NCBI GenBank assembly: GCA_013397865.1
Contig: VZTI01003795.1
Span: forward strand, 377,296-441,295
Origin: Struthidea cinerea
Lineage: Eukaryota > Chordata > Aves > Passeriformes > Corcoracidae
Direction of reading: 5' to 3'
DNA length: 64,000 bases
A model generated the notes under the pieces. It was not told the origin of the DNA. It ran no database searches and saw only the letters and a list, made by a program, of their open reading frames with translations. Below are positions 46,481-60,800 of this stretch, piece by piece. The translations under genes and the position numbers were made by a program. Numbering within the stretch: the stretch's first letter is position 1; each line of letters opens with the position of its first letter.

Positions 46481-48947
46481 TAATATTTCAGAGAAAGCCA
46501 GAGCCCTCCCAGCCCATAAAAACACCCACAACCTCCAAGGGCTTTTGCTGACCCAGGCTGGAGTGATCCCGCTGAGCTGTCTGGGTCTCTCTCCACAAAA
46601 GCTGCTGCTTTCCCTCATTAAAAGGCACCGTGTTTACAAAGTAAAGCTCAAGCAGGAAAACACGGAGCCAGGCCAATCCCAAACCAACCCTGGGAGAAGT
46701 TTGGGATTAAGCGAACAGAGGTCGCTTCCTGAAGGAGAACAAATAAAGATGGGCTGTCAGTGATGTGGGTATTTATTTATAGCAGGCATTCATTGCCTTC
46801 AGGATCTGGATGAACACCCATTAGCTTTCAAGGTGATGAACCAAGTATTAATTAACCTGCTGGGGGGGAAAAAATAAGAGGGATATTAATGTTTTAAGGG
46901 GAAGCTTCCAGCTGAGGGGAACAAAGGAAGAGAGCAAAGCTGAACTTTTCAAATAAAACCTTTTTGTGCTGGAAAGGAGCAACGGGCAGAGGATAGACCA
47001 GTTGGGTACTCTGGCTGGGAATGGCAGGCTCTGCTTTGGTAACTGGGAAAAAACAAAATAAAAAAATGCTTTCTTGGCATGTCTGCAGAGCTTCAGGGTG
47101 GAGAAGGGCTTGGAGTGAAAATTTAATGGGCACCAGTGCCCGAGCCAACCCCTGTCAGCACAGAGCCACGTCCCCAGGAGCCACACACACCCTGGCAGAG
47201 TGGGAAACGGCATTCATCACCTCCAGACAAGGATGCAACAACTGCTTTTTGCTCCGATTTCCCTCCACAGGTCCCGTCTGCAGGGCAAGCAATGAAAATG
47301 CAGAGCCAACAGCAGGAAAGCAGCAGGATGGGCAGGATGTTGTGGCTGTTACACAGAGGTGGAGCAGACCTCGACCCTCAGATCCCCCTTTCCCTCTGTC
47401 CCACTCAGGGACCAGCCGGGGGAACTCCCTCTTCTTTGGAGCTCCTGCAAAGCAGCCTCATCCCAAGGAGACCAGCAGGGCTCAGCTCAGCACACGCACG
47501 AGCATCACAGAGAAAAGAGAAGTATTTCTGCAGGATCAGTCTGTTTTCTAAGCAAAAATGCCAAAATGAGATGCGACACCAAAAACTGGACAGCAAAAAG
47601 AAACCAATTTCCTGCTGGCAGCGGTACAAGGGCTGCAGGCCCACCACAGCATCCAGCTCCCTGGGACGGCTTGGCTGCATCCCTTCTCCTCTCTGCAGCT
47701 TCCAAGGGACGTAAATCAGAAGTTTGGAGTGGTTTTTTTGCAAAATGAGACCCAGCTCTCCTGCAGTCGAGGAGGGACGGCGCTTAACAAAGCACAAAAA
47801 TCCTCTATTAGACGTGGTCTTCAGGATCAGCTTCATTTGCTTGTGCCCCACCCCTATAAACGCAAATCTTTAACAACTTCGAGCTCTTTTTATTTTTTTT
47901 TTCTGTTTGTTTAAGGAGAAAAAAAAAGCATATGCAGTCCTCCTTTTCCTGCCCATTTTCAGCTTTTTTCTTTCCCTCTGCATATTCCCCAGCTCTCTAC
48001 CCACACATAGCCACACTGCAGACAAACCATCCTAAAAAAAAATTGAGAGAGGCCTAAAAAAACAACAGTAATCCAGGGCGTCATCAGCTTCCAGAAATGC
48101 AAACTGGCTCAGGAAACCACAACCTCTTTCTGCTGTTGTTATTTTTGATACGGGATTTTTCACAATCTTGCTTTAAAGATTGGCAAGGGAGGAAGTCGCT
48201 CCTTCCTCACCCTCCTCAGTCCTCCGCTCCCCTGTTCTATTCAGACATTTCTCGCCAGCCTTGTTCGTCTGGCATTTCGGGGCAGAGCAAATGTTTGTGC
48301 GTGGAGGGGGGGCAGGGATGATGAGTCAATTAGACACCTCATAAAAATCTGATTTAGACCATTCCCTCCCCGGCTGCGAGTGCGGCCGCCACGAACCAGC
48401 TGGGCCCGGTGCCCGCCTCGCAGACAGAGGGTGGTTTCCTGCAGTGAAACCTCTCTCACCCTGCTTAAATGTCACCTACGATGCCACTGGAAGTGAGAGA
48501 CACCCTCACAGCTCAATAAATCACATTGCAGGAGGATTTTTGTGCCGTCCCCGCCGCTCCTTTGGCTCCACGGCCTCCCTGCTCCGTGTGCTGCTGCTCA
48601 CCGCCGAGCCCTGCAGCCCTCCCGTGTTCCAGCTGGTAACTCAGCCCTGGAAGGAGCTCGGCCCTCCGAACCCTCTGCTCCTGCTGCTGTTCCCGTCACT
48701 CCAGCCACAACTTTCTGAGCCGCAAAGGAAATCCCCAGGGATGAACCATTTGTCATCCCGATCCCGTTTCATACCCACAGCGCCTTCCGCTGCCTTCCCC
48801 CGGCAGGCGGGAAACTGGAGGGTGGATTGAGGGGTGGCACCTCTTCGTCCTCCCTGCAGATGGTCAGAGCCACCTGCTGCCTTCCACACGGCTCGTCTTG
48901 GACAAGACCCAAACCACCCACCCGGGCCGTCGTGTTGGACTCGCACA

Positions 48948-49670
48948 GCCTCCCACAGCGCCAAACCTTCTTTCCTCATGCAAAACCTGCTCCCCACAGC
49001 GCCAAACCTTCTTTCCTCGTGCAAAACCTGCTCCCCACAGCGCCAAACCTTCTTTCCTCGTGCAAAACCTGCTCCCCACAGCGCCAAACCTTCTCCCCAC
49101 AGTGCACAACTTCCCTTCTAGTACAAAACCTTCTCCCCACAGAGCAAAACCTTCTCCCACAATGCAAAACCTTCTCCCATAGTAAAAAACCTTCTCCCAT
49201 AGTGCAAAACCTTTTCCCCACAGTGCAAAACATTTCCTGATGCAAAACCTTCTCTCCACAGTGCAAATCCTTCTCACATAGTGCAAAACCTTCTCCCGTA
49301 ATGTAAAACTTTCTCTCCTCATGCAAAACCTTCTCCCACAGCGCAAATCCTTCTCTCCTAGAGCAAAACCTTCTCCCACAATGCAAAACCTTCTCCCCAC
49401 AGAGCAAAACCTTCTCTCCTCATGCAAAACCTTCTCCCCACAGAGCAAAACCTTCTCTCCTCATGCAAAATCTTCTTTCCTAATGCAAAACCTTCTCCCA
49501 CAGTGCAAAACCTTCTCTCCTAGAGCAAAACTTCTGCCACATTGCAAAACCTTTTCTCCTCATGCAAAACCTTCTCCCACAGTGCAAATCCTTTTCTCCT
49601 CATGCAAAACCTTCTCCCACAGCACAAAACCTTCTCTTCATAGTGCAAAAACTTCTCTCCCAGTGCAGCC
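48948..49670 (+). repeat. Minisatellite of about 20-21 bp units (CAAAACCTTCTCCCACAGTG)
   Basis: Roughly 35 imperfect tandem units built on GCAAAACCTTCTCCCACAGT. The first part repeats as a dimer of about 41 bp alternating AACCTTCTTTCCTCGTGC and AAACCTGCTCCCCACAGC. Because the unit is near 21 bp, open frames of more than 100 residues run through it on both strands (a Cys/Arg/Glu-rich pattern on the minus strand). They are periodic and carry no start context or splice sites, so I treat them as non-coding. Confidence 0.93.
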
Positions 49671-52600
49671 AACCTGGCAGCATCATCTAAATGTGTCCAT
49701 TCCCCATGCATGAAGTGTAATCTGAGAAATTACAGTATTTTAGGATAGGTTTTGGTTTTCTGGGACTGGTCAGGTTCAGACAGGAAGATGGAACAATCAG
49801 TGCTGAGCTCCGGCCTGTTGGAGCAGCAGCATTTCAGGCAGAACACAGCACTGCAAAATTCATACCAGGAGACACCAATTCCATACTAAAAAGAGCTGAA
49901 TTTTGAAAATGCCCCAGCCAACCGGGCCATTTCATAACCAACGACCCTGCAGGGTGCAGCCTGGCTGGGTGGGTGTTATAAAGCAGCACCAAGACATTTC
50001 TGGGGCTGTATAAACTCCCCGTGAAGCCACGAGGCACAGCAGCCAGCAGCTACTGGGGCCAGTGGCCAGCTGGGCTGGGATGAGGACTGGTCTGGCTGTG
50101 CTGATCACAGTCTGGAGTGACCAAAATCACAGAGCACTGCAAGGCCACAGGATCACGGCACGCTCGTTTCCATCAACAGCTTTACACCCCTCCCACAAGG
50201 AGCTGGTGGTTTCCTTTGCAGGACAGAGGATTCTGTTGCACCAGTGGGGCCCGGTTTCATTTTGCCCTGGGTGAATATGCCCAGTTCTGTGGCTGGGTAA
50301 CGTAACTAAACTCATTATTCAATCGAACTTGCCAGGATTTTTATTTTCCCTTTCTCCAGTGAGCCCTGGGGACACTGGGAGGAGTCCAGGCAGGAGAGGG
50401 CCAGTGGGCTCCAGACCTCAGACAGGGTGATGCTCATGGGGTCAGTGCCAAAGCCCACAAAGCAGAACAGGGAGAGCACCAGCCAGGTGAGGATTTTTCA
50501 GCCATCCAAGGTTAATGCGATATTTTCCACTGGACAAGTGTGTCCTTCTCTCCCCAGACCAGCCCAGCCCATGTGAGTGCTGGTCCTGACATAAACCCCG
50601 TGTTTCTGGCTGCTTGCTGGAGGCAGCACATCCCAGAACAACCCAGCACAGGGCAAGGAAGGATACTGCCCTTGGATCTCTCCTTTTCAGCCAAGAAAAC
50701 AAGTTAATGGTGACGTAATAAGAGAGTGACCGTTATTTGCCATTGAGCTTCATAAAAATGTGAGGAAAGATGCCTGCGTTGTAATTAAGTCCTGGGAGCA
50801 GAAAAATGTGTACCTGGCTGGACTGCAGAGAGATGAACTCATTACTTCATCCACGTCTCAGGCTTCTGCCTGTTTTCCTCTGCAGCAGAACCATCAGCTT
50901 GGGCTGTAGACAAGGGCTTTAAAAAGCAAATAATCCTTCCAAAAGAGCCAGGCCAGCACAGCTCCTACATGGCTGGGCTGGGAATCTCCAAGCAGCCTCG
51001 TTTCTAGGGAGACTGATGGGCAAACACTCCGAAATCCAAAAGGGCAGAGCTCCCCAACCCGGGGTGTCGGGAGGGAGCTCACTCCAGATTTTTCCAGCAG
51101 CCAGACAGCTCCTGCAGCTGCCAGGCTTTTCCGCGGATTGCCCAGGTCGGATTTTCTGCTCAGAAACATTGCGGGCCTGAGCTGCCCTTTTCATCTCAGG
51201 AATGCACAGCTGTGAAAGAGAGGCCGAGCCTCCTCCTGCAGGACCTGGCTCCAGAAGTGGGGATTTGCACCCAAGCCGTGGAGGCCACGCTGGGATCACA
51301 TTTCGGGATCACATTTTGGGATCACATTTTGGGATCACATTCGGACTCAGGCTGCACAGGATGAGAGCAATGGGCAGGTGGGGGGTGCAGACACCCAGTT
51401 GCCTTTGGGAAAAAAACCCCCAACAAAACCCATCTGGTGTCTGAACAGTGAAGTGAAAACAACCTAAAGCCTTGATCTAGAAAGTTTTAGGGCATTAAAA
51501 AAAAAGAGCAGGCACCATCAGCCTCGTCTCCCCCGAGAGCCAGCTGAGCAGCCTTCCACAGTGGCAAACATCCTCAAACCCTCAGACAGAACTCCTGTGA
51601 ACGTCACTGTTCCTCTCACAGCCAGATTTGGTGACTCTGGGCTTGATAAAGACTCAAAAATCTGTGCTGTGTGCTGCTATTGCTCCGCGTATGATGAGGC
51701 TGGAGCAGGCAGGTCTCATGCTTCGAGGTGCCAGTTGATAATCCCACGTGTTGGGAGAAAATTCCATGGGCCTCTTGCTGGCATCCCACAGCCAGGTCCA
51801 CCAAGACCCCTCCCCAGCCAAATGTGTTTAGTCCCCAGTGAAACACATCTCTGTCCTTAAAGTTAAGCATTTTCCAAGTGTTTTGTCCAAATGTTGTGGA
51901 GCGAGGCACAAAGGTGGCCTGGGATGGCGCAGCCTGGAGCAAAACACGTTTCACAACGAGCTGACGAATCGGGGCAGGGTCAGGGACACGGTCCTTGCAG
52001 GGAAAACATCGAGGGAGCTGGAACAGCCGGGAGCACAGCTCTGAGAGCCACAGGGGCTCAGCCTCGCCCAGCACCGCCAAGGCTCCCTGCCTTCCCCATC
52101 CTGCTGGGAAGAGCTTGGCTCCAGCCCCGGCGGGCTGACCGCAAGCCCTGTCTGCAGGAATATATTTGTTCAAACACTCATTCACACTGCAGCCACGGCT
52201 GGGAGAACACGGATCAGGATTTTAGTCCAACAAATCCCATTCCAAGTGTCTGGGAGGACAGGGAAAGCTGCCGTGGGGCTGCTTTGAAGGGTTTACAGTT
52301 CACTGCAGCACTTTACAGCTGCAGTTGTTTCCATGACCAAGTCCAAGAGAGGCTGTGAACAGGAAGGAATTAGGCACTCATGCAAAGACCATTAAAGCCA
52401 AGGGCAATCTTTCCATTGACTCGAGAGGGTTTGGCTCCCAGCCCTGGGTATCAGGGTCTGTTGTGGGGGATTTGGAGCAGGAAATGGGAGCGGGCCTTCG
52501 CAGGTTTTCTCAGCATTTGTGATGGAGTTTAGCACAGAAGGTCTCTGTGCCCGTTTCCCTGCATGTAAATTATGAAGTGACTGCTCCTCTGAGGTGCAAA

Positions 52601-55600
52601 GCCCTCAGTGACCATCCTGGGCACCTCCTCTGCCATTCCTGGGATGACAGCCCTAATACCAAATGGATTGGAGCAGCACATTCCTCTGGGAATTCCTATG
52701 GGAAACAAGATTTCTTTATGGGCCCTGACCTGTCAGCCCCTGATGCATAACCCACACACGATGTGTCAGTCCAAGAGGCAAAAATGCCATGAACCAGAAG
52801 ATTCAGCAGATCTGAAAACTGTGTTAATCCCAAGCTTAAATTCCCATGGGGAATGGAGCTCCCACTGGGATCCAGGCAGCTTTTCACTGATTCCAACCCT
52901 GCCTGTTCACTCACAGCCAAGAGCTCTGCACAGGTGGGTTCTGTCTTTAGATGGAGGGCAGGAACCTGCACCAAAATGACAACAGATCTGAGCTGCCTCC
53001 ACTGCTCCGTGCAGAGAAACAGGGATCTGCCCTGCCCTGCCTGGGACCCCACCTCTGGAAAACAATGCTTTCCAAGGAGTGTCCTCCCAGGCACCCAAAA
53101 CTGCCAGCACAGGAACCACAATGCACCCCAGGAAACCTCAGACTCTTTTAAAATACACGTGAGAGCCTCATTTGCTGCTCAGGGGAGCACTGGTGCTTCT
53201 CTGGGCTGGCAGGGGCAGAACTGGTCAGGTGAGTTCAGTGCTGTGCCAGGCGCAGGTGTCTGCAAGCCAGGGGAGGGAGGAATTGGCACTGGGGAGGTGC
53301 TGGGTCATTTTCTGCCTCAGCCACTTCGTTTTTCCCGTGCTGGTCAAAGCAGGGAGGACAAATCTCCACCCCACGTGCCATGGGAAAGGTCAGACCACAG
53401 CTCCAGGAAGAGTGAAATGAGGAGGGTTTGAGCCTGGCCAGCTCTGCTTTCCAATCAGCTCTGAGTGCACAGGAGAAAACATCCAGGGGCTGGAATTGTG
53501 CTTCCCACTCCTCCTGGCCTGGGAGTCTGCCTGGGAGCAGAGCAAGGCTGCAGAGGAGGAGTTATTCCAGCCACAGGCTTAGGAGCACCTCTGCCTCCTG
53601 GCAGATGCTCCTTACTCGGGCTGGGTTTAGGAAAACAGAGGTGACCAAGCCCTGCTGCAGCCTTCAGTGGGAAATGGAGGGACGAGAGTGTGCTGAGCTG
53701 CAGGAAACTCGATCCCAGAAAGGGGAGAAGGGAGGGTGCAGAAGGAAGTTCATTCTAAACCTAAACCAACTTGGTGACCCAAACCAACTCTGCAGAGCTG
53801 AGCTCTGCCAACAGACTCAGGGAGCCAGAGAGGACAGAAACCTCCAAAAACCTGATTTTGGTGGCCGAAAACTGATTTTGGTGCAGTCCGTGCCACATCC
53901 AACGAGCTTTGGGCAGCGAGTGTCACCTTTCTGAGATGACCTGACAGTGACTGACTCAAGAGCAATGTGCTGACCCCAACATCCTCTGTGGAATGGTGGT
54001 CTGAGCGTTCCCTATGGGAACATCCATCCCCACACCCAGGAGTCTCCACCAGCCTGGAGGGAGAGGCCACGGGAAGCCAGGTGGGGCCTTTTGCTTCCAG
54101 AGGGATGTGGGTTTAGGAAATGAGCTTTTCTACCACCTGCTGCAAGTTCAGAGGGCTGAGTTGCCAAATCTGACAGGAACTGGGGGCTCATTAACATGAC
54201 TGAGGCTTTGGCACCGGGAACTTTCACCGCTTCCATTTATAGGATGCTGAGAGGCCGTGGCAGGAGTTCAAGGAGGGCGGTTTTGCACCACTGCATTACG
54301 AAGTCTAGACGGGGCTGGAGCCCCGCAGGCCTGGAGAATCCCTTTTCCCTGCTACTCAACACCCAGCAGCATTCCTGAAGCTGGGAAGTGTTTCATTCTC
54401 TCATTCAGACAGACCCTCCTGTGCCACTGTGTCCCTCCAAAAGCTCCAGCTCCAAAGCTGTGCCCGGAAAACGGGAGCTGCCAGCGCTGCTGACCACGTG
54501 CCAGCATCGAGTCTGGTTTGACCAAACCCTGCCAGGCTGCTCAGAGGAAGGAAGTAGGGAAAGAAATTTTTTTAAACTGCCTAAATCCTATATTTTCATT
54601 CCTGCCTGGAATGAAAACTGCAGCTTTGGAGGAATTCTTGAAATATCTGCTTTTGGCTGGTTTTATTCCTCTCTTTTCCTCACTCTGAGCTGACCAGGGA
54701 AAACCACCCACCTGGGAAATCCACCAGACAGGGCTCTTTCCCCATTAAAAGATGCCCAAGAGCTGCTCATCAATATCTGCCACCAACCCCAAAAGGAGCA
54801 GGAGACCTTCTGAACCTAAACCAAATATTAAAACAGAAGCAATTTTAATTTATTGGAAGACTTCTGTTGGGCCTTAGGTGCTAAATGCACTTCCACGAGT
54901 CGAGGGACAGCTTGTGCTGGGATAGCATTCCAGCAGCTCCCGAAGTACAGCCTGGGGGCAAGGCTGGGGGCTGGGACAGTGCTTTCCTGCCCATCCTCGG
55001 GAATGGGGAGGAAATTTGGGCAAATCCACCTGTAACTGCTCAACCTGCAGGAGATCCAGCGGCGAGGCCTCAGTCATTCGGCAGCAACTCAAAGGAAGAA
55101 AAATAGGATCCAGTGATGCTTTCAGATTTCCAGGCTGCCTCTGGCAGCACAGGGAGCACGTCTGTGCTCTCCCTAAGTGGATTGAGAAGCACCCAGGATC
55201 AGAATGAACACACGCCAGATGCTGGGGAATCATCTCCCACTCACGGCAATTACGAGGATGTCCCAGAATCCAATAAAGCAACTGGGAAGAGAAGCATCTG
55301 GTGGTGCTTGTCAGGCACAGGGAGATAAATCTGGGTAATAAAGAGGTGTGATTTTTTTTCCCCTTGAGTCATCATATGCCATTTGGCACTGGATATGTGT
55401 GATTCCTCCTCCTCTGGTGGTTTTCCTCGGGAGGAGATGAGCTGAGCATCCTTCCCCCAGCAGGGATGAGGAGCTTCTCTCCTTCCCCTGCCCTTTCTCT
55501 GCTGATACCAGACAGCAGGTGCTGATCCCCCAATCCCATCAGCATCCCCCAGACACAAATCAACACTTCACAGCATCCAGCAGCACCTCCAGCCTGAGAA

Positions 55601-55687
55601 ATGCCCAGGTGAGGCCTTCCCCCCATCTCTGACCTCGTCCCCTCCACGCTCCCAGCCGTGGGAAAAGCTCCACAGCTTTTGATAAGA
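49671..55687. other. Intergenic DNA, no gene recognised
   Basis: I found no supportable exon or RNA gene. A small 13-bp tandem repeat is listed separately. Confidence 0.55.
51292..51343 (+). repeat. 13-bp tandem repeat, four copies
   Basis: The unit GGGATCACATTTT repeats four times with small changes. Confidence 0.92.
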
Positions 55688-55985
55688 GAATCAAAGAGCC
55701 ATGGAATTGTTTGGGTTGGAAGGGACCTCAAAGATCCTCTCCTTCCTGGAGGCCATGGGCAGGGACACCTTCCACTATCCCAGGTTGCTCCAAGCCCCAT
55801 CCAACTGGGCCTTGGACACTTCCAGGGATGGGGCAGCCACAGCTTCTCTGGGAATTCCATCCCAGCCCCTCACCACCCTCACAGGGAGGACTTTATTCCT
55901 AATGTCCCATTTAAGCCTGGTCTCTTTCAGTTTGAGCCCGTTTCCCCTTGTCCTGTCCCTACAATTCCTGATGAAGAGTCCCTGG
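55688..55985 (-). repeat. CR1 LINE 3' fragment
   Basis: Reads AGAATCAAAGAGCCATGGAA, then GGTTGGAAGGGACCTCAAAG, AGGTTGCTCCAAGCCCCATC, CCACAGCTTCTCTGGGAATTC and CCGTTTCCCCTTGTCCTGTC. This is a long reverse-oriented CR1 3' region. Confidence 0.92.
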
Positions 55986-57597
55986 AGTCTCCACACAACC
56001 TTCTCCCCAGAGAATGCACAGCAAGTTCAGATTTAAAAGAGAGGCAAAGTGGCGAAGCAGGGAAGGTTTCTTCCCACACAAACCAGCCAGAAAATAATCA
56101 CAGTGCAGAGGGAGCGCTGCGGATTGCACAGCACTGATCCCATCCAGCACAAACACACGGCTGAACAGCTCCTTAAAAACACTCCATGGATGATTCCTAG
56201 AAGTAATCACCAGCAAATTTTATTTGTGGGAAAGCACAGCAGAGCTGAGCTATGTTTAATAGTGGAAAGAAGATAAAAGTAATCTCCAAAGGTCTGAAAA
56301 TGCAGACTCTGTGCTTGGATAAACTTCAGTACAGCCTCATGCAGTAAACGCCAGCACAGCTCAGGGATGTTTTTCTTGGTGTGGGCAGCCATTCAGGGAA
56401 TATTTGGTTTTCAGATCAGAAGCAGCCATTAAAGCATCTTCCCTGAGCTTCTTTTCACCACAAGCTAAAATATTTCACCCAATAACCGGAGAGGGTTGGA
56501 GGTTTGATAATTCAGAGCTTTGCAATGAGTGATGCTCCCCAGGCCAGGGCCAGCTGAGCCAGGGCCCTTTCCCACAAAGGCCGCTCTTGAACTCACTCCC
56601 TGCCCTCACAAACAACTTCTACTCCCGTTTTCCTTCCCAGAGACTTCTCAGACAACACTGGGAAAAGGAGCTGAGGGAGAGCAGCGTGAAGAAAAGCCAG
56701 TGAGCAAACACTGGGGAGCCTCAGTGCCAGCAAACACCACTCACCGGGAGCATCCTCCAGGCTCCCAAACCTCCCACCCTCCTCAAACCATCTTGCCAGG
56801 AAGAATTCCAGAACTCAGTGGTCCTTGGAGAGTCTGCTTCTTCTTTTTATTCCATTTTCCTTTGGGCTTTTCCTAAAGCAGAGCTTTTTCTCCCCAAGTA
56901 ATTTCCTCCAAACCTCTGAAAAGAAACACGACCGGCCTCTGCTGTGGCAGCAGCATCCACTTAAAAAGCACCGAGTGGCCCCAAAGTCACCCGGTACACT
57001 CAGAGTGTCACAATGTGAACACTGAAATAATTTCACACATCGATTTTTATGTAAATTGGTGCTCACTGTTTACTTTTGGTGAGATTAAAATGCTTGGCAT
57101 CAGCTCCCGGTTTTCGGGGCTGTGAATTCAATTTGCAGAGGGCACCTGGGAGAGAGGGGGATGGGTTTTTTTTCCCAGGGATTAATATTGCTTGTTTGGA
57201 ACATCTTAGAGGCTGGGAAACCGCCATTCTGGATCCTAGCTTATGTGAAAGACACAGTTTAAAAAAAAAATTATATTTGCAGTCAAACTCAGTTTATTCC
57301 TTTCAATAAGCTGCTGCTTTTCTTCTTAAACCTTTCACTTTGGCCATGTCTGTGTTTAAAATCTGCCTGTTTGTGTCCCCAGCTCCTGGCCTGAGTTCCC
57401 CTTCTACTGCTTGTAGCACAGGCCTGCAACTCTATCAACTCCACAAAATGTGCTTTTAATGTCCCCACCAGGGGCCATTAAAAATGGGCTTTAAAGTATG
57501 AATTTAATGGCTTCGGATAAAATTGAGTTTGTGCACAATGTCTGACTCCAAAAATGTGTGTAAATATTTAATTCATTCATGCAGAGAACAGAGCTAA

Positions 57598-57625
57598 GGG
57601 AAGGGAAGGGAAGGGAAGGGAAGGA
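57598..57625 (+). repeat. (GGGAA)n microsatellite
   Basis: Five to six GGGAA units in a row, adjacent to a reverse CR1 fragment. Confidence 0.92.
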
Positions 57626-57629
57626 GCGC

Positions 57630-57830
57630 TGAGTGCCATGCCCAGTCCTTCTTTGGGCACCTCCAGAGACTGGACTCCACCGCCTCCCTGGGCAGCCCCT
57701 TCCAAGACCTGACCACCCTTTCCAGGGAGACATTCCTCCTGACATCCAACCTGAACCTCCCCTGGTGCAGCTCGAGGCCACTTCCTCCCGTCCTGTCCTT
57801 CTGATGTCCCTTTCTGCACTGTGACTTGTC
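57630..57830 (-). repeat. CR1 fragment
   Basis: Reads TTTGGGCACCTCCAGAGACT, then CCTGGGCAGCCCCTTCCAAG, GACCACCCTTTCCAGGGAGA and CTTCCTCCCGTCCTGTCC. It is a reverse-oriented CR1 3' region. Confidence 0.85.
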
Positions 57831-60800
57831 TGTCATTAATAACGCGAGAAGCTGCTGATGTGAGATCCCACAATGAGCAGAGAGGAATGAATTCCCAGCC
57901 TCCCACTCTGGCCATATCCAGCCCTTCCTCTCCACCATCACCCACATTCCAGCGGGCTCCTAAACAACACCAGGGCTGTGGCCAAGCCCAGAGCTATTTC
58001 TGCATTGTTAATGCCCCTCGGAGCCTGTGCCAGCTCCCACAGGAACATCCAGAACATAACGGGAGAAACCAGACCAAGAAAGAGCTCAGTTGTCACCTTA
58101 TTTTCAAGGACATTTTGCAGCTGAGCTTCCCCTACTTAACTGTGTCTCCAGCTAAAGCCAAGGGCAAAAAAAATCCAGCCTTTAGGAGATGTGGATCCTC
58201 AGGCATCCAGCAAAAGGACAGCAACCTCAGCTGTAATTACTGCCCCGTAATCTGCATGCCATGAATAAGTTGGGAATTCAGCAATAGCTGCAATCACTGC
58301 TCACAGTTTGATGGGGAAGATGGGCAGCAGTTCAGTGCTGTGTAAATACTCATTTTTGACCTTTTCCTGTCAAAAACCCTTCACATTTTTCCTGTGGAGG
58401 CCCCACGCAACAAAAAGAGGGAAGGAGGGCAGGGCCTGTCTTCTGCACCCCCCAAACCCACCCATCAGAAAAATGGGTATTTTAGAAAATGAGAAAAAGC
58501 TTCAACCACAACTAAAACCGAGGCTTTTCTCCCCCTGTTCTTTGAGCCATTTGGTTCCCAGATGTTTTTAAGAGCTCACAGAGTGTGGGAGTCGGAGCCA
58601 GCAGGGCACCCACACCATGGCCAAGGGGAAAACTTGCTGTTCTGAGCTCATTTTGGGTGCACGGACTGAATGTTCGTGTTTTGTGCAGTGCAAAACACGG
58701 AAAATGGTGATTTGGAAATGCAGGAGGCCCCACCCAACCCACACAGCCCAGTGCCAGGGTGCAGGAGGAGAACAAACACCTCTGGCACCCCCCAGATCCG
58801 ATAGAGAAGGTGATCACTTCCAGCTATCCAACAGGTTTTTGCTCATCAGCCGGTTCCCTCTGTGATTTATTTTTGACTCTGGAAATGCTTGGGCCAGCTG
58901 GTGCCTTCCCTGAGCTGAGGCAGCTGCAAACCCCATGAGGGAGGTGCAGACCAACCTCTGAAGCCCCCCAAAAGAGACACTTCCCATGTCAGAGACAGGA
59001 CCCCGCTTTCCTGAGCAGATTTGGAGCACAGGAGAGCGCGAGGGGAGGTGAGCTGGTGTGAGCCCAGCGGTGCCAAGGGCAGGTCCCTCACCCCGTGAGC
59101 CCAAACTGTCCCTCTCCCGCCACTCTGTGGCCCTCAGAGACGGCTGCAGGGTGACCCAGAGGAACATCTGGAGCAGCAGAAAGCAAAGAGACGATTCCAG
59201 CAGTTTGCAGGAACAGCTGGGGCTCCTCTCACTGCCAATTAAAGAGTTCCCCTGACAGTTTCTCACACAAATATCAGACATCCCCACACGTCACCAGTTC
59301 CACCAGGCAGGACACAAAGGACAGGGGCTCCTCAGCTTTTTGCCTCCCACCATCACAGAAGCCCGGCTATCCCAGGCAGGAGGAAAAAATCCCTCTCTGT
59401 GGTTATTGCACACAGCAGATGAACAAATCCACTGCCCTGGCATTCGCCTCTGGATGAGCAGCAAGGGCAGAGGGATGAAAACCACAAGGATAAGCACAAA
59501 ACCCCCCCAAGAGCCCTTGTAGCTCACTGGAGAAATGGGATTCTCTGGAAATGGCTTTGGCTCCAGCTGAATCCATGTGTGAACAGGAATTGGGAGGAAT
59601 AATTCACTGTGCACTGACTTTCACCACGGGCCCCGAGATTCAAATCCATGTTCTTTCCAAATGACTGTAATTTCCAGCCCATCTCCTGTGATGAGGTACA
59701 CAGCCAGCCCGAAATTTCCCCCACGGCACTTGAATAAATACTTTAACCTGAGATATAATTTGCTAAGATTTAAATGTGAGCTCGGGAAGATCTATTTCTG
59801 CTGCAGGAACTTGTGCTAAAATTGGCACCAGCTCTCTCCAAGGCTTTCTCCATCCAGCACACTGGGCTTGGGGGGAGAATCTACCTGTGTCCTTCTCCAT
59901 GGACTGCAGAGGCTTGCAAATATGGAGAGAAACAAGGTCAGAGATGTTTTCCACTCCTGGAGGTGTCAGGGGAGGAGAACAGGGATAAAACACCAGAACC
60001 TGCAGCCCAGGAGCCCCCTGGTCTCACTGGCTGTTGGTGGCAAAGGGTCAATAAGGATGTCAAGGAGGGACAGAGCTGGAAAACAGCTGAATTTTCTGCT
60101 GATAAGAGACCCCTCCTTCTGAGCCTCATTAAAACTATCCTGGCTATTTTCTTGCTTGAAAAAATATCTTACTGCCAGTTCTCCAGGAAGACAGGGAGTT
60201 TTCTGCTGTGGAATGGGATGAACCAAATGTAGCTGACCCCTACAGCAGCACTGAGGGCAGGTTCAGCCCAAGATCTTTGCTCTGGCTCAGGAATTCCTGT
60301 TTAAAATCCTGGGGGCATTTTACACAGAGCCGTCTGAACCTACACAGGGTCCCAGCATCGTAATTTCATTTTCATTTGATCTGGACACACGACTGTGCTG
60401 GAAACAAATACAGATTCTTGGGAGAACACTCCCAGGCTCAGCAGGAATTCTGTTACTGTAAGGGATCCATGGATTCTCCTTGGATTATGTTCTACTGGTA
60501 AAAAACCTCAACATTGGTGCTGCTTTCCGAGGAAGTGAGAAAAGTGGAAGCAAAGTTGGTGATCAGTTAAGGCCCAGTTTGATGGTCAGAAAGCCAGAGG
60601 AGGTGGCAGCTGGTGTGATCACCCCGATCCTGCAGCCACGTCCAGCCTGGCACCATTAGGAATGGGGCTGTTGCTCTCTCGAGGTCCTTCCCAGCACCTC
60701 CATTTTATTTTTTGTTTTCTTTCTTAATTTATGCCCCATTTATTGCACAATAAGCAACGAATCCCTACACGAGCGCTGTGCTCCAAAATTGCTGCTTTTA

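Larger units (their letters stand above)
41613..48947. other. Intergenic DNA, no gene recognised
   Basis: No exon series with splice sites or family motifs could be supported on either strand. Simple sequence includes an A/GAAA tract near 45943-45971. Several AT-rich, non-repetitive stretches are listed separately as candidate conserved non-coding elements. Confidence 0.55.

Noticed and set aside
48864..49448. 194-codon minus-strand frame with a repeated Cys-rich pattern
   Set aside because: It follows the minisatellite unit exactly and has no start context, splice sites or homologous domain that I recognise.
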